Assembly (NCBI RefSeq): GCF_015074785.1
Contig: NZ_CP042464.1
Span: 2,977,001 to 3,041,000 of the forward strand
Length of the DNA: 64,000 bases
From: Segatella copri
Lineage (GTDB): Bacteria > Bacteroidota > Bacteroidia > Bacteroidales > Bacteroidaceae
Reading direction: 5' to 3'
In this document: one piece after another, positions 25,555 to 34,537 of the stretch
Layout of the letters: each line of letters opens with the position of its first letter
Numbering within the stretch: position 1 is the stretch's first letter
Made by a program: the position numbers and the translations under genes
The notes under the pieces: generated by a model
Databases searched by the model: none
Seen by the model: the letters and a program-made list of their open reading frames with translations, nothing else
Told to the model about the DNA's origin: nothing

Positions 25555-27045
25555 ATGGAACAGAAATTACTGATTTACAACACTCTCACTCGTACGAAAG
25601 AGAGATTCACTCCGCTCCACGCTCCTAACGTGGGCATGTATGTTTGTGGCCCTACCGTGTATGGCGATCCGCATCTCGGTCATGCACGACCAGCCATCAC
25701 ATTCGATATACTCTTCCGCTATCTCAAGCACCTGGGCTATAAGGTTCGCTACGTTAGAAACATTACCGACGTGGGCCACCTGGAGCACGATGCAGATGAA
25801 GGCGATGACAAGATTGAGAAGAAGGCTCGTCTGGAGCAGTTGGAGCCAATGGAGATTGCGCAGTACTACACCAACCGCTACCACGATGCCATGGAGGCGC
25901 TGAACGTACTCCCTCCTAGCATTGAGCCTCATGCCACAGGCCATATCATCGAACAGGAGAAACTGGTTCAGGAAATCCTGGACAATGGCTATGCCTACGA
26001 GAGCAATGGCTCTATCTACTTCGACATCGAGAAGTATAACAAGGATCATAAGTACGGTATCCTCTCAGGACGTAACCTGGAGAACGTGATCAACGAGAGC
26101 CGCGAGCTGGCTGGTATCGGCGAGAAGAAGAACCAGGCTGACTTCGCCCTCTGGAAGAAGGCTTCACCAGAGCACATCATGCGCTGGCCTAGTCCTTGGA
26201 GCGATGGTTTCCCTGGCTGGCACTGCGAGTGTACTGCGATGGGACGTAAGTACTTGGGCAGCCACTTCGATATTCATGGTGGCGGCATGGATTTGATTTT
26301 CCCTCACCATGAGTGCGAGATTGCTCAGGCTGTGGCTTCTCAGGGCGACCAGATGGTTCGTTACTGGATGCACAACAATATGATTACCATCAACGGTCAG
26401 AAGATGGGTAAGAGTCTTGGCAACTTCATCACCCTGGAGCAGTTCTTCACTGGCAATCACGACAGTTTGGAGCAGGCTTATTCGCCAATGACCATCCGTT
26501 TCTTCATCCTCTCCGCTCACTATCGCAGCACAGTAGATTTCTCTAATGATGCCTTGAAGGCCAGCCAGAAGGGATTGGAGCGCCTGATGAACGGTTTGAA
26601 CGACCTGGAGCGTGTGCCTGTGGCTAAGCAGAGCGATGAGCAGGTAAAGAAGTTTGTAAGCGAGTTGCGCCAGCGCTGCTACGATGCGATGAACGATGAC
26701 TTCCAGACTCAGCTCGTTATCAGCTATCTCTTCGAGGCTTGCCACGTAATCAACACAGCCCTCGACCACAAGGCAAACATCTCTGCTGAAGACCTGAAGG
26801 AGCTTTCAGACACCATGCATCTCTTCACCTTCGACCTGCTCGGTCTGAAGAGTGAGAAGGGAGCCAACAATGATGCTCGTGAGGAGGCTTATGGCAAGGT
26901 AGTGGATATGGTTCTCGATCTCCGTGCCAAGGCTAAGGCTGATAAGGATTGGGCTACCAGCGACCAGATTCGCGATGCCCTGGCTGAAGCCGGCTTCGAG
27001 GTAAAGGACACCAAAGATGGTGTTACCTGGAAACTGAACAAATAA
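25555..27045 (+). CDS. cysS: Cysteinyl-tRNA synthetase
   Basis: 496 residues, usual class I CysRS length. The HIGH motif is HLGH (40-43) after the zinc ligand Cys31 in [10 protein letters not shown]. The KMSKS motif is KMGKS (283-287), followed by [10 protein letters not shown]. Zinc ligands continue in WHCECTAMG and [10 protein letters not shown]. It charges tRNA-Cys in the cytoplasm. The gene stands alone and converges on the phosphoesterase at 28637; the palindromic repeat between them now holds an IS110 element. Confidence 0.97.
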   Translation: MEQKLLIYNTLTRTKERFTPLHAPNVGMYVCGPTVYGDPHLGHARPAITFDILFRYLKHLGYKVRYVRNITDVGHLEHDADEGDDKIEKKARLEQLEPMEIAQYYTNRYHDAMEALNVLPPSIEPHATGHIIEQEKLVQEILDNGYAYESNGSIYFDIEKYNKDHKYGILSGRNLENVINESRELAGIGEKKNQADFALWKKASPEHIMRWPSPWSDGFPGWHCECTAMGRKYLGSHFDIHGGGMDLIFPHHECEIAQAVASQGDQMVRYWMHNNMITINGQKMGKSLGNFITLEQFFTGNHDSLEQAYSPMTIRFFILSAHYRSTVDFSNDALKASQKGLERLMNGLNDLERVPVAKQSDEQVKKFVSELRQRCYDAMNDDFQTQLVISYLFEACHVINTALDHKANISAEDLKELSDTMHLFTFDLLGLKSEKGANNDAREEAYGKVVDMVLDLRAKAKADKDWATSDQIRDALAEAGFEVKDTKDGVTWKLNK

Positions 27046-27051
27046 ACTCCA

Positions 27052-27127
27052 CACGCCCTGAAAGGGCAGAAGCTCCTAGCCCAGGGCAGCGCCCTGGGTA
27101 ATTACATACACAAAATAGTCGCCCTGT
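27052..27127 (+). repeat. Left arm of a long palindromic intergenic repeat, interrupted by IS110
   Basis: The 49 bases 27052-27100 (CACGCCCTGAAAGGGCAGAA ... CCCTGGGTA) recur exactly, inverted, at 28537-28585. The arm ends CGCCCTGT (27120-27127), where the IS begins. Inside, CCCAGGGCAGCGCCCTGGG is itself palindromic. A partial copy of the same repeat lies at 54385-54412, also between convergent genes. Confidence 0.9.
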
Positions 27128-27167
27128 TTTACTCTAATTGAGCAAGCTTTGAGCGTATTTTTTAACG

Positions 27168-28175
27168 TTAATTATATTTAACGACCCTTGGGTCTTGCCT
27201 AATGAAGTTTGCGTCATAGTATTCACCTTTTTCCACGAGGGTGAATATGATCCTTAGCAACTTGTTTGCTATGGCATTTAGTACATAATGACGCGGCTTT
27301 TTATCTATTAAAGTACGTCTCTCGTAATACAGTTTAATCTCCTTGTTGTGCAATCTGGCGCTTTCTGCGCAGATGTACAACAAGGTCTTTGACCGTCTAT
27401 TACCAATCTTGGATATATGTGCTCCCTTGTCCATTTTCCCCGATGATTTTTCGTATGGCGCAGTTCCTGCATAAGCAGCATATTGGCGCGCTGTAGTTAT
27501 TTTTGTGAAATTCTCTGTTTTTACCAATAGTTCTACTGCGGTAATCAGCCCAACTCCATCGACACTTTTAACAAGCTCATAGTTGTGGCGAATGCTCTCA
27601 TGTCCATTTATGACTTTCAACATTTCTTTTTCCGTCTCTGCAATTTCCGTGTCCAACATCTCTTTGATGCGGTCCATGCTTCGCTTGACGGTAAGACTTC
27701 TGATAGGACGACAATCCTCGCTCTTGTCGGCTGTTATTAGCTGCTTACGCTGTTCTACAAGCATTTCCCGGTGGCGTGCCAATTGACGAAGCTCATATAG
27801 AGCCTCTTCTGGAAACGTCTTGTATTTCAGCTTATCAGGATATCTCTCTCCAAAATCTCTGAGCAGTGCACAATCCAGGACATCCGTCTTGGCACGGTCA
27901 GGGGTAGCTCTGTATCTATGGATGACATATCCACCCACAAAGGCAATCTTCACATTGCTATCCATGCAGCACTTCAAGAGAGTATCACCATAAACTCCGG
28001 TATGCTCAGCAACCAATACAGCATCGCTTGGAAGGGTTTCTAAAAACCTTCCGATACTCTTAAAATTGTTCTTTACAACCTTATGTGAAGGGTGGTTTGA
28101 TACTTTTTTTGATGTCAAGTCGAAAAAACTTACGTCAAATTTCTCTTTTGCCAAATCTATTCCGTATATTTGCAT
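27168..28175 (-). CDS. IS110-family RuvC-like (DEDD) recombinase
   Basis: 335 residues, intact. The RuvC-like acids are Asp7 (YGIDLAKEKF), Glu57 (VAEHTGVYGD), Asp98 and Asp101 (DRAKTDVLDCALL). A coiled-coil link (about 125-190) leads to the Tnp_20 domain: VKSVDGVGLITAVELL, then AAYAGTAPYEKSSGK with the putative nucleophile serine at 244-245. Such recombinases use a bridge RNA from the element's own non-coding end to choose both donor and target. A matching RNA is visible at 28210-28361. Confidence 0.93.
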   Translation of the reverse strand: MQIYGIDLAKEKFDVSFFDLTSKKVSNHPSHKVVKNNFKSIGRFLETLPSDAVLVAEHTGVYGDTLLKCCMDSNVKIAFVGGYVIHRYRATPDRAKTDVLDCALLRDFGERYPDKLKYKTFPEEALYELRQLARHREMLVEQRKQLITADKSEDCRPIRSLTVKRSMDRIKEMLDTEIAETEKEMLKVINGHESIRHNYELVKSVDGVGLITAVELLVKTENFTKITTARQYAAYAGTAPYEKSSGKMDKGAHISKIGNRRSKTLLYICAESARLHNKEIKLYYERRTLIDKKPRHYVLNAIANKLLRIIFTLVEKGEYYDANFIRQDPRVVKYN

Positions 28176-28209
28176 ATTGAATAAAGTTTTTAATAAGAAG
28201 GGTGCTCCG

Positions 28210-28361
28210 TTCTGAGCGGCTACAACTATACTACGAGTCCTGTCTTGTTCTACACAAGCAGGCTAATTTACTCTCAAGCTTCTGCTCAGAAAATATCCAG
28301 TTCCCCAAACAGGGCTAAGCCTTTACTATGCTAGAAAGGGCACAGGGTTAACGCTGGATAT
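28210..28361 (-). ncRNA. Candidate bridge RNA core of the IS110 element (target- and donor-binding loops)
   Basis: On the minus strand, ATATCCAG (28361-28354) pairs with CTGGATAT (28300-28293), closing a first loop. That loop holds TGCCCTT (28342-28336), identical to the left target flank, and GCCCTGT (28315-28309), complementary to the right target ACAGGGC. Next, TTCTGAGC (28291-28284) pairs with GCTCAGAA (28217-28210), closing a second loop. It holds AGAGTAAA (28274-28267), identical to one end of the element, and TAGTATAGT (28233-28225), complementary at 7 of 9 positions to the other end. The order target loop then donor loop, with each pair of guides reading opposite strands, is the arrangement known for IS621-type bridge RNAs. 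The transcript probably starts near 28397. Confidence 0.8.
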
Positions 28362-28402
28362 GGAGTATTCTTCTTTTTTTATTGTACTTATCTAATTTTC
28401 TG

Positions 28403-28410
28403 CAAAGTTA
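28403..28410 (-). promoter_or_regulatory. -7 box inside the IS110 left end
   Basis: TAACTTTG on the minus strand lies about 40 bases before the first closing stem of the candidate bridge RNA, well placed to start both it and the recombinase message. No -33 TTTG at the usual spacing. Confidence 0.5.
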
Positions 28411-28472
28411 ACAAAAGTTTGCAGATATAAAGATTTTTACCTCTTTATTTTTCCAAGTGCAAATATAATAGT

Positions 28473-28585
28473 AAGGGCAAAAGCTTTGTATATTTGAAGC
28501 TTTTGCCCTTACAGGGCGTCTTGTTTATTGCTATTGTACCCAGGGCGCTGCCCTGGGCTAGGAGCTTCTGCCCTTTCAGGGCGTG
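28473..28585 (+). repeat. Right part of the palindromic intergenic repeat
   Basis: AAGGGCAAAAGCTT (28473-28486), a TGTATATTTG loop, then its complement continuing to CAGGGCG (28518), and finally the exact inverted copy (28537-28585) of 27052-27100. Before the IS arrived this was one palindrome of roughly 190 bases between the convergent genes cysS and the phosphoesterase, likely working as a two-way terminator. Confidence 0.9.
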
Positions 28586-28636
28586 CTGCTTGCGTTCTAC
28601 CTTTACTTTAGGCCTGTAACCATTGGTTCAGGGCAT

Positions 28637-30484
28637 TTATGGCGTTTTCTTCTTAGCAGCAAGTGAATCTTTCTGTCTGCCAGATATAGAATCCCGCAAC
28701 ATCTTGTCTTTCTTATTCTTATATTCCTTATACTCTTTTTCGTAATAATGGGCATAGTTGGCGAAAGGCTCTGTCGTTACCTCATCGCTCGATGCCGTAT
28801 AGGTATTTCCGTAAGGATCGGATGCCTTGATGATGATTCTGGCATTCGGATTCCTAGGAGTATAATAATATAGGTGGTTCATGATGAGATAACCATTCCC
28901 CTTGCTCACGAAACGATAGGATACACTCTCGCTATACTTATGATGATAGCCTGCGGCAAAGGCATCCTGCCCCTTTCCGCTGAGGCGCCCCATCAGATAT
29001 TCTTTGCCATCCTCTACGGCTACCACGCGCCAATGACTGGTAGCATTGAAGACATTGGCTACCAGGATATTCCTGTTGTTTGCCAACTGCCAATCCCTAG
29101 AGTATTTCTCGCCGTTGAAATCGGTCTGCGCACGGAACAAGGTCATCTGCTTGCTCTTATCCCAGAAAGTTCCCTTGTAATAGCAGTTGCTGATGCTGGT
29201 ACCCACAAAACTGTATACATAATATCCATTTGGAGTTCCGCAGATGTTGATATTCGACTGCCATATATTGCCACAGGCAGCAGCATGACAATGCTCCATC
29301 ACATCCTCTCCCTCATAGTTGATTTCGTGGTTGCAGGCAAAATGAGTATGTCCGCAGAAGAGTTCGTAACCGCCCTTAAACTGTTTCAGTAAAGAAAGCA
29401 GGAGCGAGAGACGGGAAGAAGAATAGTGTCCCTCCTCATGGGCATTGGTCAGCGGCTTCGCCTTGCTGAAAGGCGCATTACCAAAGGTAAAAGGAATATG
29501 ATAACAGAGTACCACCTTCATATCCTTTGGCGTGAGGGCGAGATCCTGCTTCAGCCACTTCACCTGGCGCTCACGTAATTCTCCAGGAGAATAATAAGAC
29601 ATGCCGCGATGGAAGAAGCAGTTGTTGATGCAGACATAATGCACATCGCCACGGTTGAAGGAAAAATCGGTAGGACCGAAATTCTCCTCCCACTTCCTGC
29701 GGTAGAGCGCCTTGCCATCCTGATCGTGATTGCCGATGACGGAGAAGAGACGCATCTCTGATGAGCCCAATGCCTGGCGTATCTGACGCTCCAGTTTGGC
29801 GTTGTAGCCGCCATAATACTGTACATCATCGCCCATACTGAGTCCATATACTGGAGTTCCGGCTGGAAGACTCTGGATGGTTTGTCTGATATCCGCCATC
29901 GTCTGGGTAGTGAATCTTTCTACATCGCTCTTCTTGATGGGATTATCATCCGGTGAAGTATAGTAAGGGCTGTAGGCATTGGTAACCTGCGGGTCGCCGA
30001 TGACAATCATCTTATAGTGAATCTCCTTGCCGCCCGGCAGTCGGGTGAGGGTGAAGTTATAGGTTTTCTTCCCCTTGGATACCTTTTGGTAGAAGAAAGC
30101 CGTGCGATCGGTCTTAGAATGGGTAGGAACTTCGCAATCGGATGGAACAGAATAGTATATGAATTTTGCCAGGCTGTCTCGCTTCATCTTATATCTGCCC
30201 TGTGCATCGGTTTTCACACAGTTGAATCCATCGCTCACGATGACGCCAGCCACTCCCTTTCCTTCCTTATCTCTTAAAGTTCCGGAGATATTGAAATCCA
30301 TCTTCTTCACAGGTTTCTTCTTCAGTGTATCTGCAGGCTGTGGCTTGAGCCGGAGAACCGGTGGAGTTTTCACCAGGTTCTGTATCTGTTTCTTGGGGTA
30401 GAGCAGGTGCAAGGTGATGCCTATTGCTACGAGAGCGCAGCAAGCAACCGACAGGACCCCTATGTATAATTGTTTCTTTTTCAT
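28637..30484 (-). CDS. Calcineurin-like metallophosphoesterase with N- and C-terminal accessory domains, membrane-anchored
   Basis: 615 residues. An N-terminal hydrophobic segment (VLSVACCALVAIGITLHLLY) anchors or exports it. A carboxypeptidase-like beta domain (about 64-148, ISGTLRDKEGKGVAGVIVSD) precedes the metallophosphatase core: GDPQ (163-166), GDD (218-220), GNHD (251-254), then CYHIPF and CGHTHF. All metal-binding motifs are intact. The C-terminal beta-rich region corresponds to the MetallophosC type found in Bacteroidetes. It should hydrolyse a phosphoester outside the cytoplasm; the substrate cannot be read. The C-terminus is Lys-rich. Confidence 0.87.
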   Translation of the reverse strand: MKKKQLYIGVLSVACCALVAIGITLHLLYPKKQIQNLVKTPPVLRLKPQPADTLKKKPVKKMDFNISGTLRDKEGKGVAGVIVSDGFNCVKTDAQGRYKMKRDSLAKFIYYSVPSDCEVPTHSKTDRTAFFYQKVSKGKKTYNFTLTRLPGGKEIHYKMIVIGDPQVTNAYSPYYTSPDDNPIKKSDVERFTTQTMADIRQTIQSLPAGTPVYGLSMGDDVQYYGGYNAKLERQIRQALGSSEMRLFSVIGNHDQDGKALYRRKWEENFGPTDFSFNRGDVHYVCINNCFFHRGMSYYSPGELRERQVKWLKQDLALTPKDMKVVLCYHIPFTFGNAPFSKAKPLTNAHEEGHYSSSRLSLLLSLLKQFKGGYELFCGHTHFACNHEINYEGEDVMEHCHAAACGNIWQSNINICGTPNGYYVYSFVGTSISNCYYKGTFWDKSKQMTLFRAQTDFNGEKYSRDWQLANNRNILVANVFNATSHWRVVAVEDGKEYLMGRLSGKGQDAFAAGYHHKYSESVSYRFVSKGNGYLIMNHLYYYTPRNPNARIIIKASDPYGNTYTASSDEVTTEPFANYAHYYEKEYKEYKNKKDKMLRDSISGRQKDSLAAKKKTP

Positions 30485-30489
30485 GAGTA

Positions 30490-30497
30490 CAAAAGTA
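30490..30497 (-). promoter_or_regulatory. -7 box of the phosphoesterase gene
   Basis: TACTTTTG on the minus strand, only 5 bases from ATG 30484, so the messenger would be nearly leaderless. Confidence 0.45.
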
Positions 30498-30547
30498 CGG
30501 CTTTATTATGGTAATGCAGCATATATTCATTTAAAAAACTCTAAATA

Positions 30548-30576
30548 TTACCTTAGGGTAACTTACCTTAGGGTAA
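30548..30576 (+). promoter_or_regulatory. Two 14-bp palindromes before the third ATPase (putative operator pair)
   Basis: TTACCTTAGGGTAA occurs twice, at 30548-30561 and 30563-30576, with centres 15 bases apart. Each is a near-perfect palindrome. The second ends 7 bases before the -7 box, covering the -33 position. The sequence differs from the palindromes at the other ATPase genes. Confidence 0.75.
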
Positions 30577-30583
30577 TATTTCG

Positions 30584-30591
30584 TAACTTTG
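30584..30591 (+). promoter_or_regulatory. -7 box of the third ATPase gene
   Basis: TAACTTTG, 18 bases before ATG 30610. The -33 region is occupied by the second palindrome. Confidence 0.55.
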
Positions 30592-30609
30592 TACCAAATT
30601 ACTAGGAAT

Positions 30610-31749
30610 ATGGCAAAATATCTATCACCATTTCAATTTGGTACATTAGCCACCAATGAGAATTTTATCGACAGACAGGAAGACAGGGCTTTGCTCAAGC
30701 AATTACTGTCCTCCCATATCAACGTGATGCTGATTTCACCACGCCGATGGGGTAAATCATCGCTAGTGAAAAGGGCGATGAGCGAATTGGCTGGTGAGGA
30801 TAATAACGTAAGAATCTGTTATATCGATGCCTTCAGCATCGGCTCTGAATCTGAATTTTATCGCACTTTTGCCAGTCAGGTTATAGCTTGTGCTTCCTCT
30901 AAAATGGAACGGTGGATAGAGGATGCAAAGAAATTCCTGACAGGCGTGATACCGCAGGTTGTAGTAAGCGACCAGGTGACCGACTTCATGGCTTTCGACC
31001 TGAAGTTTGTGCCACAGGAGCGTGATAAGATGGCGATTCTCCAACTGCCTGAGTTGCTGGCAAAGGAAAAGGGCATCAGGATTATCGTCTGCATAGACGA
31101 GTTCCAGCAGTTGGCTAACCTTCCTGAGTATAAGGATATGGAGGGAAAGATGCGCTCGGTATGGCAGCAACAGCAGCTTACCTCTTACTGCCTCTACGGC
31201 AGCAAGCGAAACATGATGCTCAATATCTTCAACAATTCCAATAGTCCTTTTTATCGCTTCGGACAAGTGATTTTCATGCAGAAGATAGCTAAGGAGCATT
31301 GGATTCCATTCATTCTGTCATCTTTCGAGAAGACAGGAAAGTCAATCTCTGCAGAGATGGCAGAGCGGATCTGTGATGCCGTGGCGTGCCATTCCTGGTA
31401 TCTCCAGCAGTTGTGCTATTTTATCTGGAGTTTCACGGTTTCGGAAGTGACGGAAGATATATATCATCTGGGATTGAAACAGGTACTCAACATCAATACC
31501 CCGATGTTTCAGAATGATACGGAGAATCTCAGTTCCACCCAGATAGAGATGCTTAAGGCTATAGCCAATGGCGAACAGCATTTCTCTTCGCAAGCCGTGA
31601 AACAAATCTATAATCTTGGTAATCCGAATACGATTGTCAAGAACAGGAAAACGCTCCAGAACAAAGATATTATCGAAAAGCAAAACGATGCTTTTGTCTT
31701 TGTTGACCCGATATACCGGCTGTGGTTTAAGGAGGAGTATTGTAGATAG
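30610..31749 (+). CDS. AAA ATPase (archaeal-ATPase-like) without the nuclease tail
   Basis: 379 residues from ATG 30610 (MAKYLSPFQFG); an earlier in-frame ATG (30589) overlaps the -7 box and is rejected. Walker A is SPRRWGKSS (43-51), Walker B RIIVCIDEF (157-165). A winged-helix segment lies near the end (about 307-357, STQIEMLKAIANGEQHFSSQ), and the protein stops after FVDPIYRLWFKEEY, so the PD-(D/E)xK domain of related ATPases is absent or reduced. Role unknown. It shares its upstream region with the divergent phosphoesterase and is followed 44 bases later by mutS. Confidence 0.82.
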   Translation: MAKYLSPFQFGTLATNENFIDRQEDRALLKQLLSSHINVMLISPRRWGKSSLVKRAMSELAGEDNNVRICYIDAFSIGSESEFYRTFASQVIACASSKMERWIEDAKKFLTGVIPQVVVSDQVTDFMAFDLKFVPQERDKMAILQLPELLAKEKGIRIIVCIDEFQQLANLPEYKDMEGKMRSVWQQQQLTSYCLYGSKRNMMLNIFNNSNSPFYRFGQVIFMQKIAKEHWIPFILSSFEKTGKSISAEMAERICDAVACHSWYLQQLCYFIWSFTVSEVTEDIYHLGLKQVLNINTPMFQNDTENLSSTQIEMLKAIANGEQHFSSQAVKQIYNLGNPNTIVKNRKTLQNKDIIEKQNDAFVFVDPIYRLWFKEEYCR

Positions 31750-31793
31750 AAACTATGTAAATTTAAAGAAATAATATAAGGAGAAGAAAGATA

Positions 31794-34457
31794 ATGGCAA
31801 ACGATAATAAAGGTCTTACACCGATGATGAGACAGTTTTTCGAGATGAAATCGAAACATCCCGAAGCGCTGCTGCTCTTCCGTTGCGGTGACTTCTACGA
31901 AACTTACTGCGAAGATGCGGTGGAGGCATCCCGTATACTCGGCATTACGCTGACACGACGCAACAATGGCGGTTCTACGGGTACGACCGAGATGGCAGGA
32001 TTCCCTCATCATGCTCTGGATACCTATCTGCCTAAACTCATTAGGGCAGGCAAGCGCGTAGCGGTATGCGACCAGCTGGAAGACCCGAAGAAGAAACGAC
32101 TCGAAATAAAAGGTAAGAAGGGACTGAGCCAGATGGACAAGATGGTGAAGCGAGGTATTACTGAACTCGTTACACCGGGTGTGGCGATGGGAGATAACGT
32201 ACTGAACTACAAGGAGAACAACTTCCTGGCAGCCGTACACTTCGGCAAGACCGCCTGCGGTGTGAGCTTTCTGGATATCTCGACCGGAGAGTTTCTTACC
32301 GGCGAGGGAACCTACGACTATGTAGAAAAACTGATGGGCAACTTCATGCCGAAAGAGGTACTCTACGACCGCGCCCGAAAGAATGACTTCGAGAAATATT
32401 TCGGCAGCAAATACTGTACCTTCGAACTGGATGACTGGGTTTTCACCGAACAGACAGCCCTGCAGAAACTCCTGGGACATTTCAAGACAAAATCTCTGAA
32501 AGGTTTCGGTGTAGAGCATCTCAAGAACGGCGTGATAGCCAGTGGTGCCATCATGCAGTATCTCGAGATTACCCAGCATACACAGATTAATCATATCACC
32601 GCCCTTTCACGTATCGAAGAAGATAAGTTCGTGCGTATGGATAGGTTTACTATCCGCAGTCTGGAGCTGGTTGCCCCTATGCAGGAAGACGGTTCTTCGC
32701 TCCTGAATGTCATCGACCGTACGGTAACGGCGATGGGTGGACGTATGCTCAGACGCTGGCTGGTCTTCCCGTTGAAGGACGTTAAACCAATCAACGAGCG
32801 CCTCGACATCGTAGAATATTTCTTCAAGGAACCGGAATTCCGTCAGCTTCTCGATGACCAGCTGCATCGCATCAGCGACCTGGAGCGTATCATTTCCAAA
32901 GTAGCCGTGGGTAGAGTTTCGCCTCGTGAAGTGGTTCAGCTGAAGAATGCACTCGAAGCCATCAAGCCTATCAAGGTGGCATGCCAGCATGCTACGAACG
33001 AGGCTCTGAAGCGGGTAGGCGAGCAGCTGAACGTATGCGAGACCCTGAAAGACCGCATCGCCAGGGAAATACAGCCCGATCCGCCACAGCTGGTCAATAA
33101 GGGTGACGTGATAGCCGACGGATTCAATGCCGAACTTGACGACCTTCGTGCCATCAGCCGCCACGGCAAGGATTATCTGCTCAAGATACAGGAAAGGGAG
33201 ATAGAAAAGACAGGAATTTCGAGTCTTAAGGTAGGTTACAATAATGTTTTCGGATACTATCTGGAGGTGAGAAATACCTTTAAGGATAAGGTGCCTGAGG
33301 AGTGGATACGCAAGCAGACGCTGGCTCAGGCAGAGCGTTATATCACCCAGGAACTGAAGGAATATGAGGAAAAAATTCTCGGTGCTGATGAGAAGATTCT
33401 AGTATTGGAAGCACAGCTCTTCAACGAACTGATAGCTGCCATGCAGGAGTATATTCCGCAGATACAGATCAATGCCAACCTCATCGCCCGTATGGACTGT
33501 CTTTTGTCATTTGCAAAGACATCTGACGAGAACCGCTACGTGCGCCCTATCGTCGATGAGTCTGAGGTGCTCGATATCAAGCAGGGCAGGCATCCGGTGA
33601 TTGAAACCCAACTGCCGCTGGGCGAACGCTATGTACCTAACGATGTGCTGCTCGATACCGAGAAACAGCAGATCATGATGATTACCGGTCCTAACATGGC
33701 TGGTAAATCGGCTCTGCTGCGCCAGACCGCCCTTATCGTGCTGCTGGCACAGGTAGGCTGTTTTGTGCCCGCAGAGAGCGCCCGGGTGGGACTGGTGGAT
33801 AAAATCTTCACACGTGTAGGTGCAAGCGACAATATATCGCTCGGCGAATCAACCTTCATGGTAGAGATGACCGAGGCAGCAAACATCCTGAACAACGTTT
33901 CTCCGCGCTCGCTGGTGCTCTTTGATGAGCTGGGAAGAGGTACTTCTACCTACGATGGTATTTCCATTGCCTGGGCTATCGTGGAATATCTGCATGAACA
34001 TAAGAAGGCGCAGGCACGTACGCTCTTTGCTACCCACTATCATGAGCTCAACGAGATGGAGAAGAACTTCCCTCGCATCAAGAACTTCAATGTGAGTGTG
34101 AGAGAGGTAGACGGAAAGGTAATCTTCCTGCGTAAACTGGAACCGGGAGGCAGTGAGCACTCTTTCGGTATCCATGTGGCAGAGATTGCCGGTATGCCCC
34201 GCAGCATCGTGAACCGTGCCAATGTGATTCTCAAACAGTTGGAGGATGACAATGCCGGGGTAGGCGGTGCCGGTAAACCGAACGTACAGCACATCGATGA
34301 ACCTAAGGATGGTGTGCAGCTCAGTTTCTTCCAGCTCGATGATCCTGTACTGACGCAGATACGTGATGAAATACTCGGGCTGGATGTGAACAATCTCACT
34401 CCGGTAGAGGCATTAAACAAGCTCAATGACATCAAGAAGATTCTACTGGGAAGATAA
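31794..34457 (+). CDS. mutS: DNA mismatch repair protein MutS
   Basis: 887 residues. The mismatch-reading motif is present near the N-terminus ([17 protein letters not shown]), followed by connector, lever and clamp regions. The ABC-type ATPase has Walker [10 protein letters not shown] (632-640), signature [13 protein letters not shown], Walker [14 protein letters not shown] and the following FATHYHEL. It recognises mismatches and starts repair with MutL. The gene is complete and unremarkable, and ends in a strong terminator. Confidence 0.97.
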   Translation: MANDNKGLTPMMRQFFEMKSKHPEALLLFRCGDFYETYCEDAVEASRILGITLTRRNNGGSTGTTEMAGFPHHALDTYLPKLIRAGKRVAVCDQLEDPKKKRLEIKGKKGLSQMDKMVKRGITELVTPGVAMGDNVLNYKENNFLAAVHFGKTACGVSFLDISTGEFLTGEGTYDYVEKLMGNFMPKEVLYDRARKNDFEKYFGSKYCTFELDDWVFTEQTALQKLLGHFKTKSLKGFGVEHLKNGVIASGAIMQYLEITQHTQINHITALSRIEEDKFVRMDRFTIRSLELVAPMQEDGSSLLNVIDRTVTAMGGRMLRRWLVFPLKDVKPINERLDIVEYFFKEPEFRQLLDDQLHRISDLERIISKVAVGRVSPREVVQLKNALEAIKPIKVACQHATNEALKRVGEQLNVCETLKDRIAREIQPDPPQLVNKGDVIADGFNAELDDLRAISRHGKDYLLKIQEREIEKTGISSLKVGYNNVFGYYLEVRNTFKDKVPEEWIRKQTLAQAERYITQELKEYEEKILGADEKILVLEAQLFNELIAAMQEYIPQIQINANLIARMDCLLSFAKTSDENRYVRPIVDESEVLDIKQGRHPVIETQLPLGERYVPNDVLLDTEKQQIMMITGPNMAGKSALLRQTALIVLLAQVGCFVPAESARVGLVDKIFTRVGASDNISLGESTFMVEMTEAANILNNVSPRSLVLFDELGRGTSTYDGISIAWAIVEYLHEHKKAQARTLFATHYHELNEMEKNFPRIKNFNVSVREVDGKVIFLRKLEPGGSEHSFGIHVAEIAGMPRSIVNRANVILKQLEDDNAGVGGAGKPNVQHIDEPKDGVQLSFFQLDDPVLTQIRDEILGLDVNNLTPVEALNKLNDIKKILLGR

Positions 34458-34463
34458 AAATAT

Positions 34464-34509
34464 AAATCCCTCCCCGTGGCAGCAGATGCTGTTGCACGAG
34501 GAGGGATTT
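34464..34509 (+). terminator. Terminator after mutS
   Basis: AAATCCCTCC (34464-34473) and GGAGGGATTT (34500-34509), with inner CGTG/CACG pairing, form a stem followed by TTATAAT. It sits between convergent genes mutS and lgt and has T or A runs on both sides. Confidence 0.8.
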
Positions 34510-34537
34510 TTATAATATGAAAATAAGTCGTCTAATA

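Larger units (their letters stand above)
27128..28472 (-). mobile_element. IS110-family insertion sequence
   Basis: Deleting 27128-28472 joins CGCCCTGT to AAGGGCAAAAGCTT. This restores a perfect 22-bp inverted repeat with 28497-28518, which fixes both junctions. GT precedes the element (27126-27127) and also ends it (28471-28472), the core dinucleotide shared by target and donor in IS110 recombination. There are no terminal inverted repeats, as expected. The element is 1345 bp: 40 bases after the transposase stop and about 297 bases in front of its start, the long end typical of the group whose bridge RNA lies upstream of the recombinase. Confidence 0.9.

Noticed and set aside
28176..28205. 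Terminal inverted repeats for the IS110 element
   Set aside because: None were found; the family does not need them, and the boundaries are better set by the restored palindrome and the GT core.
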